Below the pieces are notes generated by a model. That model saw only the letters and a program-made list of their open reading frames with translations. It was not told where the DNA came from and made no database searches. The position numbers and the translations under genes are program-made. Below, piece after piece: positions 25,712-35,431 of a stretch of 64,000 nt of DNA; position 1 is the first letter of the stretch, and each line of letters begins with the position of its first letter. The stretch lies in the NCBI GenBank assembly GCA_963710625.1, contig CAVQBG010000008.1, forward strand, positions 1-64,000, read 5' to 3'. The DNA is from Sva-07 sp963710625. Its GTDB lineage: Bacteria; Actinomycetota; Acidimicrobiia; Acidimicrobiales; Ilumatobacteraceae.

Positions 25712-27279
25712 TCCGGGGCTGCTCGGCGGCCGAGCACCACCGCCTCGTCCGAACCCAACTGCGAAGTCGGACCGGTGCGGGCGGGCGAGGTCGAGAGCAG
25801 CACCTCGACGTCGCTGCCGGCGAGATCGGCGGGCCACGCCACCGGCGCCGACGTGACGTTGACGAGGGTCGTCACGACGTCGTCGTCCAGGCGCCGATCG
25901 AACCTGATCGTTGCGCCGTCGTTGGGTGCGATGTCCATGCTCCCTCGGCGCAACACCGGTCGCCGACGCCGCAGGTCGAGCAACCGCCGGTACAGCGAGT
26001 GCATCGAGTCGGCTTCGGCGACCTGGAGGTCGGCGGCATGGGTCGCAGCGTTCGCCGGAAACGGCAGCCAGGGTCGCGTCGGCCAACCGTGGCCGGTCTC
26101 GGCGTCGCCGTCGGCGGTCCACGGAATCGGGGCACGGCACCCGTCACGGCCGTCGGGGTCGACGACGCGATCGTCCGGCACCACGGCGTCCTCCAGACCG
26201 AGTTCCTCACCGGCATACAGGAAGGGCGTACCGCGAGCGGTCAGTGCCACGACCGCAGCGGCGCGAGCACGCGCCTCGCTGCCGTAGCGGGTGCGGTGCC
26301 GGACCCGGTCGTGGTTCGACAGGACGAACGTGGGCCACCGAGGTTCGGCGAAGTCGTCCTCCATCTTCGCCAGCGTCTCACCCATGCGATCCGCCTCCCA
26401 TGGCGAGTGCAGCGGGCGGAAGTCGAACGACAGGTGCAACTCGGGTGCATCCGGTGTGCCGACGTACGAGGCGCTCTCGCCGTCGCGCAACAGGTAGACC
26501 TCACCCACCATCATCGGCTCGTGGTCGTAGCCGTCGAGGAGCGACCGGATCCGGCGCAACAGTTGATGACCGAACGGGCGGTCGGTGGCGAGGAGCGGGA
26601 ACTTCCAGAACGGGTCGGGAAGGTCGGGGACGTCGGTGCCCTTGCCGATCAGGTTGACGACGTCGGCTCGGAACCCGTCGACGCCTCGGTCGAGCCAGTA
26701 TCGGAGCGTGGCGTGCATCGCCTCCTCGACCTCGGGGTTCGCCCAGTTGAGGTCGGGCTGCTCCGCGAGGAACAGGTGCAGGTACGACTGATCGGTGGCG
26801 GTGTCGTGTGTCCACGCCGGCACCTGATGGAACATCGCATTCCAATTGTTCGGCGGCGACCCGTCGGGGCGGCGGTCCTTCCAGACGTACCAGTCGCGTT
26901 TCGGATTGTCGCGCGACGAGCGTGACTCCCGGAACCACGCATGCTGGTCCGAGGAATGGTTCGGCACCCAGTCGAGCAGCAGCCGCAGCCCGCGCTGGTG
27001 ACATCCGGCGACCAGCGCATCGAAGTCGTCGTCGTCGCCGAACACCGGGTCGATGCCGCAGTAGTCGGCCACGTCGTAGCCGAAGTCGCGCATCGGCGAG
27101 GTGAAGATCGGCGAGAGCCACAACGCGTCGACGCCGAGGTCGGCGAGGTAGTCGAGCTTGCCGGTGATGCCCGCCAGATCACCCACTCCGTCGCCGTTCC
27201 CATCTGCGAACGACCGCGGGTAGATCTGGTAGACGACGGCCTCGCGCCACCACGGGATGTGAGCCGATGTCGAGTTCAT
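25693..27279 (-). CDS. GH13 alpha-glucosidase
   Basis: 528 residues. Oligo-1,6-glucosidase/alpha-glucosidase type: WWREAVVYQIYPRSFADGNG at the start, then the four GH13 regions DWVPNHSS, GFRADVVNLI (nucleophile Asp), GEVYLL (acid/base Glu) and FVLSNHDRVR (third Asp). No signal peptide, so it is intracellular and would release glucose from imported oligosaccharides or trehalose-like sugars. The ATG overlaps the stop of the upstream PhyH gene (ATGA), implying one operon. Confidence 0.92.
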   Translation of the reverse strand: MNSTSAHIPWWREAVVYQIYPRSFADGNGDGVGDLAGITGKLDYLADLGVDALWLSPIFTSPMRDFGYDVADYCGIDPVFGDDDDFDALVAGCHQRGLRLLLDWVPNHSSDQHAWFRESRSSRDNPKRDWYVWKDRRPDGSPPNNWNAMFHQVPAWTHDTATDQSYLHLFLAEQPDLNWANPEVEEAMHATLRYWLDRGVDGFRADVVNLIGKGTDVPDLPDPFWKFPLLATDRPFGHQLLRRIRSLLDGYDHEPMMVGEVYLLRDGESASYVGTPDAPELHLSFDFRPLHSPWEADRMGETLAKMEDDFAEPRWPTFVLSNHDRVRHRTRYGSEARARAAAVVALTARGTPFLYAGEELGLEDAVVPDDRVVDPDGRDGCRAPIPWTADGDAETGHGWPTRPWLPFPANAATHAADLQVAEADSMHSLYRRLLDLRRRRPVLRRGSMDIAPNDGATIRFDRRLDDDVVTTLVNVTSAPVAWPADLAGSDVEVLLSTSPARTGPTSQLGSDEAVVLGRRAAPDQIRSK

Positions 27280-28061
27280 GACGCTCCGACCAGCGGGTTC
27301 AGATCGCTTGCCGCCAGTGCTCCCGGTTCGAGGTTCTGCAGCCAGATCCGCCGGTCGAGCCGCTGGCCATCGTTGGCCGGTTCGGCGACCCTGGCGCCGT
27401 CCGCGAACCAGATCACGGTCATCACCTCCCGGTCGACGTCGGTCCGATTCGGACCTGCACGGTGCAACGTCCAGCCGAGATGGAAGCTCGCATCCCCAAC
27501 GCACATCGCGCCCGTCGATTTTCGTCTGATGTCGGCATCGGCGAGGTGTCGCTCGTAGAAGGCGTCCGACTCTCCCGAGATCCGTTCATCACCGATCGGG
27601 CCACGGTGAGTACCCACGGCGAACTCGAGGTCGCCCATCTCGGGCGTCACGTCGTGCAGTGGCAACCACATCGTGATCGTGCGGTCGGTGTCGAGCGGCC
27701 AGTACCACTGATCCTGATGCCAGGGCGTGTGACCGCCGCCGGCGATCTTGAACAGCGCTTGGTCGTGGTACACGCGCACGGCGTCGACGCCGAGCAGTTG
27801 CGCCGCCACGTCGGCCAACGCGGTGTCGAGGGTCAGCTCCCGCATCGCTGCATCCGCCTGCCAGAGGTTCGTGTACTGGTCGAATGCAGCTTGGTAGACC
27901 TCGTTGCCGGGCGGGAGTTGCACCTTGCGCGCCTTGGGTAGTGCGTCGTTCACCAGCGCTCGGAATCGCTCGACCGAGTCGGCGTCGAGCAGACCGCGCA
28001 CGATCACCTGTCCGTCGCGCTCGAGTTCCTCGGCTTCGTGACGGAGATCGCAGGACGCCAT
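27276..28061 (-). CDS. Phytanoyl-CoA dioxygenase (PhyH) family protein
   Basis: 261 residues. An Fe(II)/2-oxoglutarate oxygenase: the H-x-D pair is in TPWHQDQWYWPLD, the distal His and the 2-oxoglutarate Arg are in the C-terminal half (TLHRAGPNRTDVDREVMTV). Family members hydroxylate lipids, ectoine or small metabolites; the substrate cannot be told. It is coupled to the downstream GH13 gene, which suggests a sugar or osmolyte context. ATG 28061 fits the family N-terminus; the upstream extension is arginine-rich and unlikely. Confidence 0.88.
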   Translation of the reverse strand: MASCDLRHEAEELERDGQVIVRGLLDADSVERFRALVNDALPKARKVQLPPGNEVYQAAFDQYTNLWQADAAMRELTLDTALADVAAQLLGVDAVRVYHDQALFKIAGGGHTPWHQDQWYWPLDTDRTITMWLPLHDVTPEMGDLEFAVGTHRGPIGDERISGESDAFYERHLADADIRRKSTGAMCVGDASFHLGWTLHRAGPNRTDVDREVMTVIWFADGARVAEPANDGQRLDRRIWLQNLEPGALAASDLNPLVGAS

Positions 28062-28202
28062 CCCCACAGTCTGACGGCTCGGGCGGTCCCGACGGAACTC
28101 CCACGGTTCACGACTCCGAAACACCGGTGGAACATTCGATTCCTACGGTGCGGTCATGCCGAGGGAGGACGATCGCGCGCACGTGGGACGGGAGCACATC
28201 CG

Positions 28203-30443
28203 GTGATCGACGCGGTCGACCCGTTCATCGGGACCGACGTCACCGCACTCCCGCCACCGAGCGGCCTGGCGGCCACCTGGTGGTGGCCGAAGCCGCAGGT
28301 GGGCAACACGCACCCCGGAGCGATGGCGCCGCTCGGGATGGTGTCGGCGTGCGCCTATTCAGGTGCCTACCCGACCGGCTATGGCGTCCACGATCTGAGC
28401 ACCGAGGGCGTCCCGACCGCCCTGTACGACCGGCTGGTGGCGTCGGGGTTCACCCACTTCCAGCAGTCGGGAACCGGAGCGATCAGGAAGTACTACAACT
28501 ACTTCCGCGTCTCGCCGATGGTCGACCCGCTCGACGACCTCGACACGCTCTGGAGTCTCCGCGACGAGGCGGCGAGCCCGGGCTACTACGCCGCCACCCT
28601 GAGCTCGGGCATCAGGTGCGAACTCACGGTCGGGCCGAAGAGCGCCGTCCACCGCTACACGTTCCCTGCACATTCGGACGCACGGCTCGTGATCGACTTC
28701 TCACTCGGTGGGCTGGCGATCGAGCACGGCCGCACCGTGCCGACGCGGGCGCACCTCCGGACCCTCGAGCCCGGCGTCGCCCAGGGCGAGGTGGTCGTCG
28801 AGGGCGCGCCGCTCGCCGTCCACATCGAGTGCGATCACGCCGACTGGCGCCAGATGCTCTGGTACGACCGGCGTCTGATGCCGGGCGGAACCCAGCTCGA
28901 CTTCGATTCGATCCGTCCGACCACCCTGCGCCCGTTCGGGCTGCTGCTGCGTGGACCGACACGGGCGGGTCAGGCCGTCGAACTCCGCTTCGGTTTCTCC
29001 CTGCGCGGCGTCGAACAGGCCCGCACGAACCTCTACGCCGACTGCGGGCCCGACCGGTCGAGCTTCGAGCAGCGTCGTTCCGCCACCCGTTCCCGCTGGG
29101 CCGACCACCTCGGCGCGATCCGCGTCGAGACGACGTCGAGCGAACGCGAGACCGTGTTCTCCACCGCGCTGTACCACTCGCTGGTCAAGCCGTGCTTCGC
29201 GCCCGACGAGAGCCCCTTCTGGCCATCGGACGGACCGTTCGTGTTCGACCTCGCGACCATGTGGGACATCTACCGCACGCAGCTCCCGCTGCTGACCGCC
29301 CTCGACCCGGCACGAGCCGTCGAGCTCGCAACGGCACTGATCACCGTGTGCGAGGAGGAGGGCAACCTCCCGATCGGCTACCGGATGGCGCGCGGTGCCG
29401 ACCGGTTCTCCCGCCAGGGCAGCGCACTCGCCCACACCTTCCTGGCCGACGTCTGCGAACTCGGCCTGCCCGGCATCGACTGGGACTGGGCACTCGTGCA
29501 CATGCACAACGACCTGCGCCGCAACTACGGCGAGGAGTTCCTCGAGCGCGGACTGGCGCATCCGATCACGCACACGCTCGACATCGCGTTCGGCTATCAC
29601 TGCACGGCGCGGGTGGCCAGGCACATCGGCGACGACGCCCTCGCCGACCAACTCGACGTGCTCGCGGGCCGTTGGGTGCGGGCGTTCGACCCCGACACCG
29701 GCCTCCTGATCGACTCGACCTTCTACGAGGGCGGCCGATGGAACTACTCGTTCCGCCTCCTCCACGACATGGCGGCGAGGATCGAACTCGCCGGCGGTGA
29801 GCAGCGGTTCACCGACCTGCTCGACCGGTTCTTCGGTTTCGGCGAGCCGCCGGTGAAGCAGTTGGGTGTGTCGCCCGACGCCGAGGCGCTCGCCGCAGGG
29901 TATGCACTCGACCGATTCGAGGGCCTCAACAACGAACCGGACATGGAGGCGCCGTGGGCCTACCACTACGTCGGGCGGCCCGACCGCACCGCCGACGTCG
30001 TCCACGCCGTGGTCAACAACCAGTTCGGCACCGGGCGGGGCGGACTGCCGGGCAACGACGACTCCGGCGGACTGAGCTCGTGGTACGTCTGGGCGTCGAT
30101 CGGGCTGTTCCCCGTGGCCGGACAGCAGTTGTTCCTGGTGAACACCCCCTCGTTCGCACAGACACGCATCGACGTGGGCAACGTGACGTTCGTCGTGGAC
30201 ACCACCGGGTTCGTCGAGCCGGAGCCCGACGGCCCCGCGCAGTACGTCCGTTCGGCGACCCTCGACGGCATCGCGCTCGATCGCACCTGGATCACCGCCG
30301 CCGAACTCCATCGTGGTGGAGTCCTCCATCTCGAACTCGGCGGCGAGCCCGACGGCTGGGGCACGGGATGCCGACCGCCGTCGTCGTCCACCAGCCGCCA
30401 GTCCGCCAGCACCCGGTCCATCAGCAGGGAGTCCGTCCGATGA
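28203..30443 (+). CDS. GH92 alpha-mannosidase-like glycosidase
   Basis: 746 residues, full GH92 length. The family opening VDPFIGTD is at the N-terminus, with GNTHPGAMAPLGMV following; the catalytic (alpha/alpha)6 domain shows FDLATMWDIYRTQLPLL, GYRMARGADRF and GLPGNDDSGGLSSWYVW, the last with the conserved acidic residues. GH92 enzymes are Ca-dependent alpha-mannosidases. No signal peptide is seen, so it seems cytoplasmic, unusual for those degrading glycans outside. GTG 28203 has GGGAG 8 nt before. It overlaps the glycosyltransferase gene by ATGA. Confidence 0.9.
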   Translation: MIDAVDPFIGTDVTALPPPSGLAATWWWPKPQVGNTHPGAMAPLGMVSACAYSGAYPTGYGVHDLSTEGVPTALYDRLVASGFTHFQQSGTGAIRKYYNYFRVSPMVDPLDDLDTLWSLRDEAASPGYYAATLSSGIRCELTVGPKSAVHRYTFPAHSDARLVIDFSLGGLAIEHGRTVPTRAHLRTLEPGVAQGEVVVEGAPLAVHIECDHADWRQMLWYDRRLMPGGTQLDFDSIRPTTLRPFGLLLRGPTRAGQAVELRFGFSLRGVEQARTNLYADCGPDRSSFEQRRSATRSRWADHLGAIRVETTSSERETVFSTALYHSLVKPCFAPDESPFWPSDGPFVFDLATMWDIYRTQLPLLTALDPARAVELATALITVCEEEGNLPIGYRMARGADRFSRQGSALAHTFLADVCELGLPGIDWDWALVHMHNDLRRNYGEEFLERGLAHPITHTLDIAFGYHCTARVARHIGDDALADQLDVLAGRWVRAFDPDTGLLIDSTFYEGGRWNYSFRLLHDMAARIELAGGEQRFTDLLDRFFGFGEPPVKQLGVSPDAEALAAGYALDRFEGLNNEPDMEAPWAYHYVGRPDRTADVVHAVVNNQFGTGRGGLPGNDDSGGLSSWYVWASIGLFPVAGQQLFLVNTPSFAQTRIDVGNVTFVVDTTGFVEPEPDGPAQYVRSATLDGIALDRTWITAAELHRGGVLHLELGGEPDGWGTGCRPPSSSTSRQSASTRSISRESVR

Positions 30444-31744
30444 CAACATCCGGTTCCGAACCACCAGCACCCGAGCGACGACTGGTGATCGTCGTGCGGG
30501 CCGACCCGGTGATCTGCGGTCACAGTGGCGAGGCGCGCAATCTCGCCGAGGTGGCGTTGCACCGCGGGTTCGACGACGTCCGCATCGTCACGTGGCCGAT
30601 CCCAACGCTGCAGGCCGCGGGGCTTCCGCTCAAGCCACTCGACTCGGTCCTCCCGTACAGCCCGGGAATCACCGTCGAACGACCGGACCCGGTCGGCGAC
30701 TACAAGGTGCCCGACGCCCGCTACTTCTCGGGCATGGTGGGCCGCCTCGTCGAGTTGTTCACCGACGGCGTGCCCACCGTGTGCATGTCGTTGTACCTGA
30801 CGCCCCATGCGACCGCCGTCAACGATGCTCGAGCGATCGCGGGCGCCACCGGACTGCCGATGAACCTCGTCACGATCGCCGAGGCAGTCGGATCCGACAT
30901 CACCAACGTCGTGCGGACGTCGGTCGAGGAAGGCTTGTTCGGTGCGGCCGCGCAGGTGTTCACGACCTACCTGGCGAACGATCACTGCGTCGCCGTGTCC
31001 GAGTACACCAAGGAGTTGATCGTGGAGTCCGCGGCCATGATCGACGCACGTCACGGCACCACGTTCGCCGCTCAGTGCCAACGGCGTGTGGAGATCTCGT
31101 ACCCGGCGATCGACAGTCGCCGATTCACCGACGTCGACCACGACGGACTCCCCTCGGTGCTCGCTCGGCGTGGCCTGCAACGCGACGGGTACGTGCTGTT
31201 CCTGTCGCGCGTCACGAAGGCGAAGGGCGTCGACGACCTGATCGACGGATACGCGGCGAGTCACAGCGCTGATCGCATGCCGCTGGTGATCGCCGGCACC
31301 GGACCGGAGGCCGAGGCGTTGCGCGCCCGTGCGGCGTCGTCGTCGGCCGCCGACCGGATCGTGTTCTTCGACGACGTCGACGACGACGAGAAGACCTTCC
31401 TGATGGCCGGGAGCGCGGCGTACGTCCTGGCGAGCAAACCTCGGCCCGAGTTCGTCGAGACGTTCGGCATCGCCCTCGTCGAGAAGATGCTCGCCGGCGG
31501 CGGCCCCGTGATCACCACCGCCACCGGCGGCATCCCCGAAGCGGTCGGCGACCACGCCACGATCGTGCCAGTCGGCGATCCGGTGAGCATCGCGAAGGCG
31601 TTGGACGACGCGATCCTGCGCACCTCCGCAGAGCAGCGCGCCGCCCGCGCCGACGCTGCTCGAGGCCACGCCATGCAGTTCGACCGCGTCAACGTGTTCG
31701 ACACCCTCTTCGACCGTCTCGACAACCGCACCGCCGCCGCCTGA
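30440..31744 (+). CDS. GT4 glycosyltransferase
   Basis: 434 residues, two Rossmann-like halves (GT-B fold). The C-terminal donor-binding half has YVLFLSRVTKAKGVDDLI, PLVIAGTGPEAEAL and ETFGIALVEKMLAGGGPVIT, the E-x7-E region of GT4 enzymes. The N-terminal acceptor half is less typical (RADPVICGHSGEARNLAEVA). It is translationally coupled to the GH92 gene, so synthesis and breakdown of the same mannose- or glucose-containing compound may be controlled together; that is inference. Confidence 0.88.
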   Translation: MTTSGSEPPAPERRLVIVVRADPVICGHSGEARNLAEVALHRGFDDVRIVTWPIPTLQAAGLPLKPLDSVLPYSPGITVERPDPVGDYKVPDARYFSGMVGRLVELFTDGVPTVCMSLYLTPHATAVNDARAIAGATGLPMNLVTIAEAVGSDITNVVRTSVEEGLFGAAAQVFTTYLANDHCVAVSEYTKELIVESAAMIDARHGTTFAAQCQRRVEISYPAIDSRRFTDVDHDGLPSVLARRGLQRDGYVLFLSRVTKAKGVDDLIDGYAASHSADRMPLVIAGTGPEAEALRARAASSSAADRIVFFDDVDDDEKTFLMAGSAAYVLASKPRPEFVETFGIALVEKMLAGGGPVITTATGGIPEAVGDHATIVPVGDPVSIAKALDDAILRTSAEQRAARADAARGHAMQFDRVNVFDTLFDRLDNRTAAA

Positions 31745-31756
31745 CCCCGAACCACT

Positions 31757-31808
31757 CCGAAATTGCCCACATCTGCGCGCTGGGCGCGACGAACCGGGCG
31801 TTTTTCGG
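31757..31808. repeat. Intergenic palindromic repeat, copy 1 (CCGAA...TTTCGG)
   Basis: 52 bp between convergent genes: CCGAAA at one end, GCGCGCTGGGCGCG hairpin in the centre, TTTCGG at the other end. Related in length and layout to 47717-47769 and 48785-48837. A T5 run (31801-31805) lies in the right arm, so it may also act as a terminator for the glycosyltransferase gene. Confidence 0.6.
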
Positions 31809-31847
31809 CGTTGGATTCGTGCGGCGCTCCCGGGCGGCGGAGTCGGG

Positions 31848-32498
31848 TCAGACGAAGCGGGCGAAGACCTCGAGGGGTTCGCGCTCGGTGGTGAGGGTGT
31901 TGATCGGAGCGTCGGGGTCGGCACGACCGATGGCGACGCCGCAGAAGATGCGCTGCTCGGGCGGAGCGTCGACGAACTCGCTCACCGCCTGCTCGTAGAC
32001 CGCCCAGGCCTCCTGCGGACAGGTGTCGAGACCGGCCTCCGTGGCCAGCAGCATGAACGTCTGCAGGAACATCCCGAGGTCGGACCACTGCGGCGGGCCC
32101 ATGATCCGGTCGACGAAGCAGAAGATCGCCGCCGGGGCGCCGAAGAAGTCCATGTTCTTCGCGAACTGACCCAGCCGACCGGCCTTGTCGTCGCGCCCGA
32201 TGCCGATCGTCGCGTACATGTCCTCGCCGATCTTGAAGCGCGACGACCGGTAGGGCTCGGGCAACGGAGACGGATAGATGTCGTACGCCGGCGGCTCGAT
32301 CGGTCGCTCGGCGAGGAACTCGCGGAAGCGGGACATCGAGTCGCCGTTGACCACGTAGATGCGCCACGGCTGGACGTTGCCGCCCGACGGGGCCCGTGAG
32401 GCAGTGGTCAACAGCCGGGCGATCGTCTCGTCGGACACCGGATCGGGGAGGAACGCTCGGGTCGACTTGCGGGCGAGGACGGCGTCGGTGACGTTCAT
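31848..32498 (-). CDS. Nitroreductase-family FMN oxidoreductase
   Basis: 216 residues. The N-terminal RKSTRAFLPDPVSDETIARL and SRAPSGGNVQPWRIYVV bind FMN phosphate and are diagnostic; GMFLQTFMLLATEAGLDTCP and FCGVAIGRAD complete the fold. NAD(P)H-dependent reduction of nitro or quinone compounds is usual. ATG 32498 fits the family start. It is divergent from the alkyl-sulfatase-like gene. Confidence 0.9.
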   Translation of the reverse strand: MNVTDAVLARKSTRAFLPDPVSDETIARLLTTASRAPSGGNVQPWRIYVVNGDSMSRFREFLAERPIEPPAYDIYPSPLPEPYRSSRFKIGEDMYATIGIGRDDKAGRLGQFAKNMDFFGAPAAIFCFVDRIMGPPQWSDLGMFLQTFMLLATEAGLDTCPQEAWAVYEQAVSEFVDAPPEQRIFCGVAIGRADPDAPINTLTTEREPLEVFARFV

Positions 32499-32599
32499 GG
32501 GCGCAGTCTGGCGCGATCTCGCCCGAGACGACGATGCGACCCCCGATCGACCTCGCTTCGACCGGAAACGGCGGGCGGGCGGTGCCATAGGGTCTGGTG

Positions 32600-33916
32600 A
32601 TGGCAAGCATCCGAGAACTCGCCGAGGAGCACTGGCAGGGGCGCGGTGAACTCGTCCACACGCATCACCCCGTGCAGCCGATCCACGATCACCACGACGA
32701 CGGCAGCATCTCGACGGCGAGCGAGGAAATCGAGGACGGGCTGCTCACACTCAAGTCGATCGCCTCGGTCAATGCGCTCGACACCGGCGACGGGCTCGTG
32801 ATGCTCGACACCGGTGGCGCCTTCGACCGACGGACCGTGCACGAGACCGTCCGTGCCTGGCGTCCGGATGCACCGCTGGCGGCTGCGGTGTACTCCCACC
32901 ACCACATCGACCACGTTCTCGGGACCGCCCTGTTCGACGCCGAGGCTGCGGACAAGGGGTGGGAACGGCCCGTCGTGTACGCCCACGAGGAGGTGCCAGC
33001 GCACTTCCGACGCTACGAGAAGACCGGCGGATGGAACACGGCGATCAACCGCCGTCAGTTCGCCATCGACGTGCCACAGTTCTCGTGGCCGAGCGAGTAC
33101 CGCGACCCCGACATCACCTACGCGAAGCAACTGACCTTCACGCGCGGTGAGCTGACGTTCGAGCTGCATCACGCCCGCGGCGAAACCGACGACGCGACGT
33201 GGACGTACGTGCCGGAACGCAAGGTGCTGCACCCGGGCGATCTGTTCATCTGGGCCGTGCCGAACGCCGGCAACCCCCAGAAGGTGCAGCGCTACCTGTC
33301 GGACTGGGCGACCGCCCTCCGCGAGATGGCGGCGCTGCGGCCGGAGATCATGCTCTCGGGTCACGGCCTGCCGATCTTCGGCGCCGACCGAATCGTCGCC
33401 GCCCTCACCGACACCGCCGAGCTGCTCGACTCGGTCGAGTCGCAGACGCTGGCGATCATGAACCAGGGCAAGAATCTCGACACATGCCTGCACGAGGTCA
33501 CGATCCCCGCGCACCTGCTCGACAAGCCGTACCTCCAGCCGGTGTACGACCACCCGCAGTTCCTCATCCGCAACGTGTGGCGCCGCTATGGCGGCTGGTA
33601 CGACGGAGAACCCGACAACCTCCTCCCGGCGCCCCGGTCACAGCAGGCGACCGAGTGGGTGGAGCTGGCCGGCGGCGTCGAGAACGTCCTGGCGCGGGCC
33701 CAGCAGCTCCTCGACGAGGGCGATGCACGACTCGCCTGTCACCTCGTCGAATACGCAGCGCTGGCTGCGCCCGACCGCCCCGAGGTGTGGACCGTCCGGG
33801 CGGCTGCGTACACCGCCCACTCGCAACAGCACACGTCGTCGATGGCCCGCAATCTCCTGGGCCACGCTGCACTCGCCAGCGAACAGGGCAGACGGGATCT
33901 CGCCGGCGACTACTGA
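32600..33916 (+). CDS. Metallo-beta-lactamase-fold alkyl sulfatase-like hydrolase
   Basis: 438 residues. The zinc signature is SHHHIDHVLGTALFD, with a second ligand in KVLHPGDLF and LSGHGLPIFG; the helical middle (WRRYGGWYDGEPDNLLP) and the dimerisation region EGDARLACHLVEYAALAAP are typical of SdsA1-type alkyl sulfatases, which release sulfate from long-chain alkyl sulfates. No signal peptide and no complete C-terminal SCP2-like domain are seen. TAGGGT (32588-32593) lies 6 nt before ATG 32600. Confidence 0.85.
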   Translation: MASIRELAEEHWQGRGELVHTHHPVQPIHDHHDDGSISTASEEIEDGLLTLKSIASVNALDTGDGLVMLDTGGAFDRRTVHETVRAWRPDAPLAAAVYSHHHIDHVLGTALFDAEAADKGWERPVVYAHEEVPAHFRRYEKTGGWNTAINRRQFAIDVPQFSWPSEYRDPDITYAKQLTFTRGELTFELHHARGETDDATWTYVPERKVLHPGDLFIWAVPNAGNPQKVQRYLSDWATALREMAALRPEIMLSGHGLPIFGADRIVAALTDTAELLDSVESQTLAIMNQGKNLDTCLHEVTIPAHLLDKPYLQPVYDHPQFLIRNVWRRYGGWYDGEPDNLLPAPRSQQATEWVELAGGVENVLARAQQLLDEGDARLACHLVEYAALAAPDRPEVWTVRAAAYTAHSQQHTSSMARNLLGHAALASEQGRRDLAGDY

Positions 33917-33932
33917 CCGAGCGGTCGTGGGG

Positions 33933-35360
33933 TCACCAGTCCGCGGCGATGTACTGCGTCTCGCAGAACTCGTAGATGCCCTCACTGGCACCCTCGCGGC
34001 CGAGACCCGATTGCTTCATGCCGCCGAACGGTGCGGCCGGATCGGACACGGCGCCTCGATTGAGGCCGATCATCCCTGCCTGGATCCGCTCGCTGACCGC
34101 GAGCCCGCGGCGCAGGTCGGCGGTGTACACGTAGCCGGTGAGTCCCATCTCGGTGTCGTTCGCGTCGGCGATCATCTGCTCGGTGTCGTCGAAAGTGATC
34201 ACCGGCGCCACCGGCCCGAAGATCTCGTGGCGGGTGATCTCGTCGCCAGAGCGCACGTTGCCGAGCACCGTCGGTGGGTAGAAGTGACCAGGACCGTCGA
34301 CCGCGCCGCCACCGGTGGCGATCGTGGCGCCGTGGTCGGCTGCAGCGGTGACCAGCTCGTTGATCGACGCCACCGCCTTGGCGTTGATCATCGGGCCGCA
34401 GGTGACGCCGTCGTCGAAGCCGCTCCCGATCCGGACGTCGGCCATCGCGGCGGCGAACATCTTCGTGAAGTCGTCGGCCACGGCCTCGTGCACGAAGAAC
34501 CGGTTGGCGGCGGTGCACGTCTCGGCCGAGTGGCGCATCTTGGCGACCATCGCCCCCTGGACCGCGGCGTCGAGGTCGGCGTCGTCGAACACGATGAACG
34601 GCGCGTTGCCGCCGAGTTCCATCACGGTCTTGAGGACCCGGTCGGCCGACCGCTTGAGCAGGACGATGCCCACCTCGGTCGATCCCGTGAACGACACCAT
34701 CCGGGTCGCCGGGTGGTCGACGGCGGCATCGAACCAGGCTCCCGAGGTCAGCGTCGGGACGATGTTGACGACACCGGCGGGCACGCCGGCCTCGTGCAAC
34801 AACTCACCGATGCGCAGCGCGGTCAGCGGCGTCTCGCGGGGCGGCTTGATGACCGCGGCGTTCCCGGCCGCAAGCGCCGGGGCCAGCTTGCGGGTGATCA
34901 TCGCTGCCGGGAAGTTCCACGGCGTCACGATCACCACGACGCCGACCGGCGGGTGGTGCACGACGATCCGGTTCGCTCCGGCGGGTGCGCGTCCGAGCGA
35001 GCCGTGGATTCGCACGGCCTCTTCGGAATTCCAGCGGAAGAACTCTGCGGCATACGCGATCTCGCCGCGGGCATCGGCGAGCGGCTTTCCGTGTTCGAGG
35101 GTGATCAGGCGCGCAAGTTCGTCGGTGTGATCGATCATCAACTGCCAGGTACGCCGCAGGATCTCACCACGCTCCCGTGGCGCGGTGGCGGCCCAGGCCT
35201 GCTGGGCGTCGGCCGCCGCCGCGCATGCGAGCGTGGCGTCGTCGGTCGTACCGGCCGCGACCGAGGCGATGATCCCCTCGGTCGCCGGGTTCTCCACGTC
35301 GAACCGCTCGGAGCCCGAGCCGTCGCGCCATTCGCCACCGATCAACAACTGCGTCTGCAT
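33933..35360 (-). CDS. Succinate-semialdehyde dehydrogenase-like aldehyde dehydrogenase
   Basis: 475 residues, standard ALDH length. NAD(P) binding: VTPWNFPAAMITRKLAPALA and FTGSTEVG; general base Glu in VMELGGNAPF; nucleophile Cys in AETCTAANRFFV; C-terminal PFGGMKQSGLGREG. The pattern (TPWNFP, MELGGNAPF, ETCTAANR) is that of GabD-type enzymes oxidising succinate semialdehyde to succinate. The substrate is inferred from motif style only. ATG 35360. Confidence 0.88.
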   Translation of the reverse strand: MQTQLLIGGEWRDGSGSERFDVENPATEGIIASVAAGTTDDATLACAAAADAQQAWAATAPRERGEILRRTWQLMIDHTDELARLITLEHGKPLADARGEIAYAAEFFRWNSEEAVRIHGSLGRAPAGANRIVVHHPPVGVVVIVTPWNFPAAMITRKLAPALAAGNAAVIKPPRETPLTALRIGELLHEAGVPAGVVNIVPTLTSGAWFDAAVDHPATRMVSFTGSTEVGIVLLKRSADRVLKTVMELGGNAPFIVFDDADLDAAVQGAMVAKMRHSAETCTAANRFFVHEAVADDFTKMFAAAMADVRIGSGFDDGVTCGPMINAKAVASINELVTAAADHGATIATGGGAVDGPGHFYPPTVLGNVRSGDEITRHEIFGPVAPVITFDDTEQMIADANDTEMGLTGYVYTADLRRGLAVSERIQAGMIGLNRGAVSDPAAPFGGMKQSGLGREGASEGIYEFCETQYIAADW

Positions 35361-35431
35361 GACCCCATCATGCACCGCGGACGTGCCCGTCGAACGCTCG
35401 CGCCATCGGGGATTCGACCCGACGGTGCGAG

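Noticed and set aside
27884..29800. Long plus-strand frame over PhyH and GH92
   Set aside because: Arginine/proline-rich translation in a shadow frame of GH92; the GH92 frame itself has full-length motifs.
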